From assembly GCF_964355755.1 (NCBI RefSeq), contig NC_092677.1:12176601-12240600 (forward strand): a DNA stretch of 64,000 bases, written 5' to 3'. This DNA is from Antedon mediterranea (taxonomy: Eukaryota > Echinodermata > Crinoidea > Comatulida > Antedonidae). A program made the position numbers and the translations under genes. Numbering within the stretch: the stretch's first letter is position 1; every line of letters starts with the position of its first letter. Below are positions 14,701 to 23,078 of the stretch, in pieces. The notes beneath the pieces were generated by a model that worked only from the letters and a program-made list of their open reading frames with translations, did not search any database and had not been told where the DNA came from.

Positions 14701-15394
14701 CCAAAATTGGGCAGTGTCGTCCTTGCACCAGGTGACATGTATGGTAGTAATTTGGAGTCATTCGCATCAAAACTGTGAGCGCTAGAGTGATGACAAACAA
14801 ACAAACAAACAAACAAACAAACAAACAAACTAGCCTTCGCGCATAGCGCGATACTTGGCCAAATCAAAATTGGCCTCCTGACACCAAAAGTGTGTGTCTT
14901 ATGCTGTGTGATTTAGGCTAATTTCACTACAATAATGTGTATACGAGTTTGGTGTAAAGGTTATGTAACCAGTCTTTCAACTAACAATGGCTTCAGTCGA
15001 CTAACAATAGAATAGCAACGCGAAAAACACACGGGTGAATTTGAAAAGAATTAGGTTTTTTTAAACTATTCGCATCAAAAAACCTGTATATTAAATCAAC
15101 TTATGTTTTAAAATTACAAATCACAAATTATAACTCTTGCCTCTTGTACAAAAATGAAGTTTTTTAGAGAAGTAGTTGCAATTTTAGTTTGCTTGATAAT
15201 TTCTCTAAACAAGTCAAGACATTTTAAGGCAGTTTGCATGTTTATCAAATGCCTCACAATAGTCATAATGTTATTTTGTTAGCAATGATTGTGAGCAAGT
15301 TCAAATTGAACAGAGAAATACAAACTTCTTTGAAATCCTTTATATTTTAATAAAGCATCACTAGTACATATTTTAGTATGTAATATTTTAATAG

Positions 15395-15955
15395 TTATTT
15401 ATTTTTGAAAACTATTTCGGTTGTGGCTATGGCACTTGATTGGCTTGGTTCCGTGCTTGCGGCTATGCCACTTGGTTGGTCGAGTTCCGGACTTGCAAGT
15501 GCTGTTGCCTGTAATAAAGCCAAATCATCTATGTCATCCTCAGGAAAATCATCAATGTTAATGGATTGTTGTGATTCAGAGTCTAGAGCGGGAGGGGTTA
15601 ATATTGCGGATGAAGTGGATGGGCTAGTAAACGGGTTGGTTGGCATATTCTCAGTCTTAATATACTTGGTGGGTGTAGTATTTATAGATGAGGTTTCAGA
15701 TACTGTCCTCTTTTTAGAATTTTTGTAGTCATCCGCGAGTTGTTTTTTCAAAGTGTCCGTTAAATTTATAATTTTCGACAGTTCGTTGTCGACAGTTTGT
15801 CTAAAGCTGTCTAGAGATTTGTAGCTGTGCTTGTTTGTGCCGGTACTTGTGACTTGCATATATGCCAGTTCTCTTCCGGTCATATGTCGAAGTTGCTGCA
15901 GTTTTGTAACGATGAGTGTGGCCTGACAGTGGGCAGGCTTTTTATTTGATGACAT
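15395..15955 (-). CDS. Hypothetical 186-aa protein, probable host gene
   Basis: Single coding exon on the minus strand from an ATG at 15,955 to a TAA at 15,395. I do not recognise the family. The N-terminal ~85 residues are polar to basic with heptad-like leucines (NELSKIINLTDTLKKQLADD). They are followed by a short basic stretch (NSKKR) and a Ser/Thr/Pro-rich, acidic low-complexity tail containing DDFPEDDIDDLALLQ. That layout suggests a small nuclear or regulatory protein, but this is a guess. Support for a real gene: a polypyrimidine tract and CAG acceptor lie directly before the ATG, a GTAAGT donor lies about 0.9 kb upstream, and the stop codon overlaps an AATAAA polyadenylation signal. 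Codon use is unlike the neighbouring repeats. It could instead be an accessory protein of an unrecognised transposon. Confidence 0.6.
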   Translation of the reverse strand: MSSNKKPAHCQATLIVTKLQQLRHMTGRELAYMQVTSTGTNKHSYKSLDSFRQTVDNELSKIINLTDTLKKQLADDYKNSKKRTVSETSSINTTPTKYIKTENMPTNPFTSPSTSSAILTPPALDSESQQSINIDDFPEDDIDDLALLQATALASPELDQPSGIAASTEPSQSSAIATTEIVFKNK

Positions 15956-16567
15956 CTGAAAAATTATATGTATATTATATGAATAAACACGGTGGAGTCA
16001 AATCTTAATTGCCGAGTTTCCAGTTAAGCTAAAGACAAATAATTCACATTGCATTTGCATTTATCAGATAATGTGATCACGTGCAGCGCGAAACTATTTT
16101 ATTTATATTTTTTTTAATATAATTATTATATTATTAGACAAATGTTTGGTAGAAATTAAAGAAATTGTACAGGAGACTTAATTGTAATCAACCAAAGTGT
16201 ATGCAGCAACCAAGAATAATTGTGAGTCCATTAAAGTGTGTTCACGCGTGCAGCTTAATTATGTTTAAAATTTACCTACCTCAAAATACTGTCTAAATAT
16301 TCAAAGCAGTTTTGCAAAACAAATGGAGTATTTGTAGATCTGTTTAAAAAAAAGACAAAAATGTCAATAAATAATAATTACAACCGATTTATTTGTGAAC
16401 GTCTATTTAGACCAATTAATTTTACACCGGTGTATCATGGTTAAAAGTTGCACAAAGCTATACCTAATTGTATTCATAAAACTGTATAGCCAAAAAATAC
16501 AAAATTATGTCTTACACTAAAAAAATCAGGTTGATCAGCAATTGAAATTGCCATTGATCTTTGTTTT

Positions 16568-16735
16568 ATCACAATATAACACGACTCAGGCTGTAGGTGT
16601 GTTCGTGTGTATGTAGTCTATTAATGCCTAGATGCAGTTCAGCTAAATTTTAACAATCACTATATAACCCGACTCAGGCTGTAGGTGTATGTGTGTCTAT
16701 TAATGCCTAGGTGCAATTCAGCTCCAATTAACAAT
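16568..16735. repeat. Two-copy tandem repeat, ~90 bp
   Basis: Two adjacent diverged copies share cgactcaggctgtaggtgt and tctattaatgcctag (first copy about 16,580-16,650, second about 16,669-16,735). They lie in the intron or upstream region of the 186-aa gene. No coding potential is seen. Confidence 0.7.
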
Positions 16736-16832
16736 GAATTTTGTGTGTTACCTGAGGCGTAATTTAGTATAATTATATTGCAACTTTAACTTACTGTCGT
16801 TATTTATTTATAATATAAACGGGTGACTTACC

Positions 16833-16950
16833 AACAATTTTCCATGTGACGGTGAAATAATGAATAGCGTTTAAAAATCGCGCCCAGTATATATATGGTG
16901 TCAATCAGATCATGTGACCACGGGCAGTGCAAAATATTTGCAGCCGGACA
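16833..16950 (-). other. Putative 5' UTR exon of the 186-aa gene
   Basis: On the minus strand the segment ends in AAAATTGTTG followed by a strong GTAAGT donor at about 16,832. The next good acceptor downstream (ATTTTTCAG) abuts the ATG at 15,955, giving an intron of about 875 bp. A second possible donor (GAG then GTAGGTAAAT) lies near 16,275, so an extra or alternative untranslated exon is possible. The 5' limit is arbitrary. Confidence 0.4.
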
Positions 16951-17031
16951 GGTGTGCATTAAGCGAGTGACTGCGAGCGGTTATTGTAAATGAAATTGGT
17001 ATGAAAAACTGAAATTGAAATTAATTGATTA

Positions 17032-17320
17032 GGATCCGTATATGTCATAAACCTCCCTTGTTACATAAAAATATGGACATAATTTTTCTATTTTTTATTA
17101 TAAATCAGGCGTAATTTATACACTAGGCTACACAACAAATAAATTGAACAAACGATACGGATATAAAAAAAAAAAATTATTTCGTTTTTGTTTCCCAAGG
17201 TGAGACTCGATCTTGGTACCACGAGTGGTATAGACGCGATCACATACCACTGAGCCATACGCACTTGAATCAAATTTGACGTAAAGATCTTCCGTGTATT
17301 TACTATGCAGTAACCACTTT
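17032..17320 (-). mobile_element. tRNA-derived SINE, older subfamily
   Basis: On the minus strand there is an A box TGGCTCAGTGGT (plus 17,246-17,257) and a B box GATCGAGTCTCACC (about 17,199-17,212). The body is homologous to the SINEs inside the array but diverged, and its 5' flank differs (agtggttactgcatag). It is not embedded in an array unit, which suggests an independent older insertion. Confidence 0.7.
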
Positions 17321-17329
17321 GGTGCAATT

Positions 17330-18190
17330 ATATTATTACATACCGCAATTAATCATAATTATTTGCTATGATGACATCTTAGATGATGCACTGTCAAAGT
17401 ATATACTTTTAACTTTAATATATGAATATTTTAAAGAAGAATATTGATATTTAGTTTGTAATTTTTGCCTCTTGTATAAAAATGAAGTTTTTAAGATAAG
17501 TAGTTCTGAAGGAAAATGCCTCCTATTGTTCAGCGCGGTTCAGCTGTTATGACCATGCAAATTTGGTTTCCGGGTAACAATTTTCTTTTCTAAATATATA
17601 TATATTAGGGTTCACCGAGCATTTTGACGATCTATATTAATGTGAAAAATACGCATAATTTCATCATTGTTTAGCCTACGCGTGCGTAGCCAGTCACTTT
17701 TGACGTGCTCGTATAACGCAATTTTGAGTTGAAAATGAATAAAATGTAATGGAATTGTTGTAGAAAGGTTGTAAAATAGAAATCGTGCAGAAATGGTACG
17801 CATTAACGTTTTATGTGTAGTGCGCACGCAAAAATATGCGAACTCATGGCAAATTTTTAAACGCTTAGAATTTCTTGAAACGTACTTTAATTTCCTAAAA
17901 AATGAATTTTATAAATTTTTTAAATGTTAAGCGCACGTACGCGTACGTTATATGCGCTACGCACGTAATTATATTGCCATACGATACACAACTGACTAAA
18001 TTTTAAAGATTTCCCCGTGTATGTACTATGCAGTAACCACTTTGTTGCAGATTGATTATAATATACCGCAATGAATCATAAATAGATTTTTTCTTTAAAT
18101 AGGCCTATTTGTAATAATGTTGGTAGGATTTTGGTAGCGCGACTGAAATAGCCGGTATCGTCACTGCACATCGAGCCACTTGCATAAAAA
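17330..18190. other. Intergenic repeat debris
   Basis: No gene seen. At 17,466-17,517 there is a diverged fragment of the array unit (gcctcttgtataaaaatgaa). A segment of about 130 bp at 17,860-17,985 recurs in diverged form at 18,285-18,415, both rich in gcgc/acgt palindromic stretches such as ttatatgcgctacgcacgt. At 17,536-17,575 there is a 40-bp sequence repeated at 18,767-18,808. Confidence 0.6.
17536..17575 (+). repeat. 40-bp direct repeat, left copy
   Basis: Begins cggttcagctgttatgacca and ends tttccgggt. The right copy is at 18,767-18,808, just upstream of the Helentron reading frame. The pair brackets SINE-containing sequence and could be the end of an unrecognised element. Confidence 0.65.
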
Positions 18191-18194
18191 CAAC

Positions 18195-18280
18195 CCGATC
18201 AAAGATCCGTACATGATATAAACCTCCCTTGTTACATAAAAATATGGACATATTTTTTCTATATTTCATTATTCATTCGT
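18195..18280 (-). mobile_element. SINE 3' fragment
   Basis: Homologous to the tail part of the SINE family (cccgatcaaagatccgtaca, then cctcccttgttacataaaaa), without the tRNA head. Confidence 0.5.
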
Positions 18281-18463
18281 AGCAATTTTTAAACATTTAA
18301 AATTACCTGAAACGTACTCTAATTTCATAAAAAATGAATGTTGACAATTTAAAAAATGTTAAGCGCAGGTTGACGTATATGCGCTACGCACGTCATTATA
18401 TTGCCATATGATAAAATATGACCTGACATTTATGAGTACCAAATTTTGTTTAATTATGATAAA

Positions 18464-18749
18464 CAACCCGATCAAAGATCCGTATACGTTATAAACTTTT
18501 CTTTTTATATAATAATAAATACATAATTTTTATATGTTTCATTATAAATCAGGCGTATAATTTTTACACTACACAAGAAATAAAATTGAACAAACAATAC
18601 GGATATAAAAAAATCTTATTTCGTTTTGTTTCCAAGGTGAGACTCGAACACGGTACCCCGAGTGGTATAGACGCGATCACAGACCATTGAGCCATACGCA
18701 CTTGGTTGAAAAAATCATCTGTGTATTTACTATGCAGTAACCACTTTGG
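18464..18749 (-). mobile_element. tRNA-derived SINE, older subfamily (second copy)
   Basis: Same structure as the copy at 17,032. The B box region reads ggtgagactcgaacacggta on the plus strand (18,635-18,654) and the A box region accattgagccatac (about 18,684-18,698). The body and the agtggttactgcatag-type head flank are shared. Confidence 0.7.
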
Positions 18750-18766
18750 TGCAATTTTATTACATA

Positions 18767-18808
18767 CGGTTCAGCTGTTATGACCATATGCAAATTTGGT
18801 TTCCGGGT
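18767..18808 (+). repeat. 40-bp direct repeat, right copy
   Basis: Near-identical to 17,536-17,575 apart from a 2-bp insertion (gaccatatgcaaa against gaccatgcaaa). Lies 155 bp before the Helentron start codon. Confidence 0.65.
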
Positions 18809-18962
18809 GAAATTTTCTTCAGTTTAACAGTTATCGTTTGTATAGTATATACTCTAACTGAACCTACATACAGATAGTAAATTATTCACTTAATAGTCAT
18901 ATACATATACAGGTATGTTTTGTAATTTTATCCTGTAATATACAATTAACCACATTTTCATA

Positions 18963-21900
18963 ATGGCTCGTGCAAAAAGTGCTGCACAAAGACGAAAAGA
19001 GCAGAAAATGAAACAACGAGAGGTCCGTGCCTGTCAATCTCAAGAGAAGTTAGAAGAAACTCGCAAAAAATGTAGGGAAAGAATGGCTCTAAAACGAAAG
19101 GCTGAAACACAGGAAGAAAGAAATTTGAGGATCAAAAAGGTGAAATTAACTATGGAAACAAATAGGGCAAAAGAGACTGAGGAAAAAACTAAGAAAAGGC
19201 TTGATGGAGAAAAACATGCAGTGGCCGAAAGACGTAAACAAGAGACTGGGAACCAGACTAAGGAAAGACTTAAGAGAGAAAAACGTTCAGTGTCTGAAAG
19301 ACGTAAACAAGAGACTGGGAACCAGACTAAGGAAAGACTTAAGAGAGAAACACGTGCAGTGTCTGAAAGACGTAAACAAGAGACTGGGAACCAGACTAAA
19401 GAAAGGGTTGAGAGAGAAAAATGTGCAGTGTCTGAAAGACGTAAACAAGAGACTAGTCAGCAGACTACGGAACGACTTCAGAGAAAACAACTCAGAGAAT
19501 CTGAAAGACGGAAAAAGGAGACTGGTGTACAGAAAACACTGAGGCTTCGGGAAAAAAGGACTACCGAGTCACTAAGACGTGAAAACGAGTGCTCGGACAA
19601 ACGGTCGAAAAGACTGGAAAATAGCCGATTAACAATGCAAAATATAAAACAACTAAGACGTACAAAAATACCTAGTAACGATGATATTGTGTCCGATTTT
19701 TTTAAAAATGTTAAGGATTCGGCAGATTATGTGTGCTGCTCTTGTCACCGGATGATGTTCAGAATAACAGTTGTTGAATTACATGGCGATCGCTACCCAA
19801 AAGCTAAACCATCAATGCTGGAAAATGTACTTTCATACAGAATCACATCGGCTCGTGGGAAACAATGGATTTGCAGAACTTGTCATTTAACACTCAAACG
19901 AGGAAAAATGCCCACGCAAGCAAAAGCTAATAATTTGTCTTTGACTGACCAACCACGAGCGCTAAAAAATTTGAATGCTCTTGAACTGAGATTGATATGT
20001 CAACGAGTTCCTTTCATGAAGATGGTTGGGTTGCCTCGTGGAAAACAACATGGTATCCATGGTCCCGCAGTCAATGTACCAGCAAAACTTGATACAGTAT
20101 GTTCTTTATTTCCACGATTACCATCGGAGACACAACTAATTCCAATGAAGTTTAAAAGAAGTTTAAAACATTCCTCGCATTATATCTATGACTATGTTGA
20201 TATCGGAAGAGTATTAACAGCTTTGAGATACTTGAAAAGAAACAATGTGTGGTACCACGAGATCGATATCAGAGACAATTGGGTTTTGGATGCTGAAAAC
20301 GATGACAAAGAGCTCTTTCAAGCTTTAGTATGTACCGGTTCAGATAAAAATTCAGATGAGAATCTAAAAACACCCGATGAAAACAGTGACTCGGAAAATG
20401 ACGGTCAAAGTGATGGTGAGAAATTTGACCAAGCTTGCACATGCACTGAGGTTGCTGAAACGAGAGGAGGCACATACCAAATTTGTAACGTTGACGAAAA
20501 TAGCGATTTGGGGAAATTGAACACAATGGCAAAGGAAAATAACATGAACATTGTCGATGTTCCTGGAGATGGGGATTGTATGTTCTACTGCGTGTGTTAT
20601 CAGCTTGAAAGATTAGAGATCACGAAGCTGAATGTCAAGGAGTTACGGAGTTGTCTATCAAAATATATGGTTGACAATGCAGATTGCTATCGAGACTTTG
20701 TTTGTGCTAGCGTAGAATCCAATGGTCTGTCCAATGCAGATACCGAGCAACCAACTGGCGACGATCGTGCAATTTCCTTGATAAGCGATGTCGAAACAAG
20801 AAAAGAAATACAATGGATAAAATACTTGGACCGTTTAGAATCTGGAACTCAGTGGGGAGAACATATTTCACTACAAGCTATTGCAGACATGTTGTCTTTG
20901 TGCGTGTTTGTTCATACAACAACAAATATGTTAAAGCATTCTGTTCGCTCAAGATCGGAGTTGAAACATAGTTTTCATGTTGGGTTGATTGGACAGTCTC
21001 ATTACGTTGTGTTTGAGCCTTATGCTGAAGAAAATAATGACAACGATGTGGTGCTGCCTGAATCTGTGTGGCAAAATTATGATGACGATGTTGATCAATT
21101 ATTGGCAGTACATGAGATAAATGAAGAGGGTAATAATTACAGTGATGAAAATGATGCTGAAGATGCTGATGCTTTTGAAGCGGCTTCAAAGATTCGTGGC
21201 TTGCCCTATGAAACTAGCATGGTCAAAGAAAACGCTGATCTTAAAAATAACTTGATAAGCGTCGCTCCAGCCGAATCGGAAAAACCGCAGCCGATACTCT
21301 GTGATCCTAATTTTGAAGAGCTATCGAATCCTGATAAATATCCTGATGGCAAGAATGCTCTAACAGCTGAAAGACCAATTGAAATAGCTCCACGGAAATA
21401 CTTCAATCAAAGACTTCTTGATGTGGATGGACGTTTTGCGAAATCTATTGAATATCTTCTGAGCGCACAATATGCTGTGGAAAACAAACAAGTTCAGGGT
21501 GACATAAACCACTTTATATTTCGCAGAACGGCCGGAAAACATTGTCATGGTACACGTCTAAATGTTGGCCTTACTAAGAATGTTGAGAAGATGAATGAAC
21601 TGATAAAGGGCGACCATGCATACAAGATTCTAAAAAATATACGAGGTACACCTGCCTATTTTCAGACTGTATTCTATGATGTGTTAGCAATGGTGAGGCA
21701 ACATGGAATTCCAACATGGTTCTTCACTGTATCTGCTGCGGATATGCAATGGGCAGATGTGATCCAAACTATAGCTAGACAATATGGGACAACACTTTCT
21801 GATGATGATGTTCGGAATTTGTCTTTTGCAGACCGTACCATGTGGCTTAGATCAAACCCAGTAACCGCTGCACGACAGTTTCAGTACCGATTGGAGTTGT

Positions 21901-23078
21901 TGTTTAAAGATGTTCTGAAATCCAAGGCGCATCCCCTGGGTGAGATTACGGACTACGTTATTCGTATTGAATTTCAGGCTCGAGGGTCTCCGCATGCGCA
22001 TACATTACTTTGGGTAAAAAATGCACCTAAACTTGGCTTGAACTCAGATGAGGAAATATGTCAGTTTATTGATAAACATGTCACTTGTGATGCTTCTGAT
22101 GAAGACAATTCATTTACAAATCTGGTGCAACGGGTGCAAACACATACACATTCTTCTTACTGTCGGAAAAAGGGTTCGTGTTGTTTTAACTTCCCACAAG
22201 CTCCTAGTTTGGAGACAGTTGTGGCAAGAGAACCAGTTGATGACGAAAATGTGGCTGAAATACAGTATGAATCAAAGAAAGTACTCAAGTCTGTCCACGA
22301 TGTATTAACTGATACGGAAACGCCAAATGACATCAGTATGGGAGAGCTTCTTTTTAAAGCAGACGTGGAAGAATTTGAGTACATGAACTCGCTGAAGGTT
22401 TCACAAAAGGGCAACCACATTGTTTTGAAAAGAGTTCCACGTGAAGTATTTGTCAATGCCTACAATCCTACCATATTGAAAGCATGGCAAGCTAACATGG
22501 ACATACAATTCATAGTTGACGCATATGCATGTGTTATGTATGTTGCTGCTTACATGACAAAGGGTGAGAAAGGTATAGGTGAGCTGATAAAACAAGCATG
22601 CAGAGAATACAAAGACAAAGATATTAAAGGCATGCTGAGACGTGTTGGATCTGTGTTCTTGAATCATCGCGAAGTCAGTGCTCAAGAAGCTGTGTACAGA
22701 ATCTTATCGATGCCCCTTAAGAAATTCAGCAGAAAGGTACTTTTCGTGAATACCGATGACAAGTCCGAACGTGCCAGTGTACTTAAACCCATGAAAGAAC
22801 TTGAAGGCAAAAATGACACAGATGTGGACATCTTTCAAAAGAATATCATCGATAGATATGTTTCCCGACCAGATACTTTAAGCGATCTTTGTCTAGCAGA
22901 ATTTGCGGCAAATTACTCAGTGACCTCTGTTGAAAAAGAAGAAGCGGATGACAGTGTTCCATTTGTGCTTGATAACAACGAAGGTATAGTGCAGAACACA
23001 AGCAGAGATAGGTTGCCCAAACGCATTAAATTGAAAGATGGCAATGGTATGATGTTTAGGCGAAAATTGAAGCTGTGA
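18963..23078 (+). CDS. Helentron replication protein, N-terminal part (zinc finger, OTU, HUH-Rep)
   Basis: 1,371 residues, ATG at 18,963. In order: a very basic coiled N-terminus with 23-residue tandem repeats (about residues 90-205); Cys-pair zinc-finger-like motifs (CCSCH near 258, CRTCH near 306); an OTU cysteine-protease domain with catalytic Cys539 in GDGDCMFY and His680 in SHYVVFEP; then a Helitron_like_N Rep domain with the HUH metal-binding pair His1011/His1013 (SPHAH) and catalytic tyrosines Tyr1193/Tyr1197 in VMYVAAYMTKGEKG. Rep nicks and joins DNA for rolling-circle transposition. OTU plus a C-terminal endonuclease is the known Helentron (Helitron2) arrangement. The frame ends at 23,078 inside the Rep-helicase linker, and homology continues at once in another frame. 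A single lost A in the run at about 23,062-23,066 would explain the break. Otherwise there are no stops, so this is a young copy. Confidence 0.93.
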   Translation: MARAKSAAQRRKEQKMKQREVRACQSQEKLEETRKKCRERMALKRKAETQEERNLRIKKVKLTMETNRAKETEEKTKKRLDGEKHAVAERRKQETGNQTKERLKREKRSVSERRKQETGNQTKERLKRETRAVSERRKQETGNQTKERVEREKCAVSERRKQETSQQTTERLQRKQLRESERRKKETGVQKTLRLREKRTTESLRRENECSDKRSKRLENSRLTMQNIKQLRRTKIPSNDDIVSDFFKNVKDSADYVCCSCHRMMFRITVVELHGDRYPKAKPSMLENVLSYRITSARGKQWICRTCHLTLKRGKMPTQAKANNLSLTDQPRALKNLNALELRLICQRVPFMKMVGLPRGKQHGIHGPAVNVPAKLDTVCSLFPRLPSETQLIPMKFKRSLKHSSHYIYDYVDIGRVLTALRYLKRNNVWYHEIDIRDNWVLDAENDDKELFQALVCTGSDKNSDENLKTPDENSDSENDGQSDGEKFDQACTCTEVAETRGGTYQICNVDENSDLGKLNTMAKENNMNIVDVPGDGDCMFYCVCYQLERLEITKLNVKELRSCLSKYMVDNADCYRDFVCASVESNGLSNADTEQPTGDDRAISLISDVETRKEIQWIKYLDRLESGTQWGEHISLQAIADMLSLCVFVHTTTNMLKHSVRSRSELKHSFHVGLIGQSHYVVFEPYAEENNDNDVVLPESVWQNYDDDVDQLLAVHEINEEGNNYSDENDAEDADAFEAASKIRGLPYETSMVKENADLKNNLISVAPAESEKPQPILCDPNFEELSNPDKYPDGKNALTAERPIEIAPRKYFNQRLLDVDGRFAKSIEYLLSAQYAVENKQVQGDINHFIFRRTAGKHCHGTRLNVGLTKNVEKMNELIKGDHAYKILKNIRGTPAYFQTVFYDVLAMVRQHGIPTWFFTVSAADMQWADVIQTIARQYGTTLSDDDVRNLSFADRTMWLRSNPVTAARQFQYRLELLFKDVLKSKAHPLGEITDYVIRIEFQARGSPHAHTLLWVKNAPKLGLNSDEEICQFIDKHVTCDASDEDNSFTNLVQRVQTHTHSSYCRKKGSCCFNFPQAPSLETVVAREPVDDENVAEIQYESKKVLKSVHDVLTDTETPNDISMGELLFKADVEEFEYMNSLKVSQKGNHIVLKRVPREVFVNAYNPTILKAWQANMDIQFIVDAYACVMYVAAYMTKGEKGIGELIKQACREYKDKDIKGMLRRVGSVFLNHREVSAQEAVYRILSMPLKKFSRKVLFVNTDDKSERASVLKPMKELEGKNDTDVDIFQKNIIDRYVSRPDTLSDLCLAEFAANYSVTSVEKEEADDSVPFVLDNNEGIVQNTSRDRLPKRIKLKDGNGMMFRRKLKL
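19228..19575 (+). repeat. 69-bp coding tandem repeat in Helentron N-terminus
   Basis: Four to five in-frame copies of a 69-bp unit encode a 23-residue module (SERRKQETGNQTKERLK then REKRAV). The first three or so are nearly identical and the later ones diverge. The charge pattern predicts a basic alpha-helix or coiled coil. The DNA repeats are recent and suggest length variation between copies. Confidence 0.85.

Larger units (their letters stand above)
1..15194 (-). repeat. Tandem array of Helitron-like ~625-bp units
   Basis: About 22 head-to-tail copies of one unit occupy this stretch. Using the plus-strand motif ctagccttcgcg as a marker, copies begin near 172, 674, 1374, 1978, 2604, 3303, 3924, 4596, 5227, 5972, 6943, 7569, 8194 (variant), 8821, 9785, 10606, 11423, 12244, 12859, 13508, 14193 and 14829. 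Typical spacing is 615-700 bp; longer units (820-970 bp) contain a SINE. On the minus strand each unit ends with the hairpin TCGCGC-TAT-GCGCGA, then AGGCTAG, then T and a (TTTG)n tract that leads into the next unit. Hairpin plus CTAG followed by T resembles Helitron/Helentron 3' ends, so I infer a tandem non-autonomous Helitron-like element. The unit body matches the flanks of the composite element at 48,447-52,597 in opposite orientation. No host coding potential is seen. Confidence 0.85.

Noticed and set aside
1-15194. CRISPR-like or ribosomal tandem array
   Set aside because: Units are about 625 bp with TE-like hairpin ends, no short regular spacers and no rRNA motifs; the window is eukaryotic.
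15405-15728. Plus-strand open frame of 107 aa
   Set aside because: Antisense shadow of the 186-aa frame; no splice, start or polyadenylation support.
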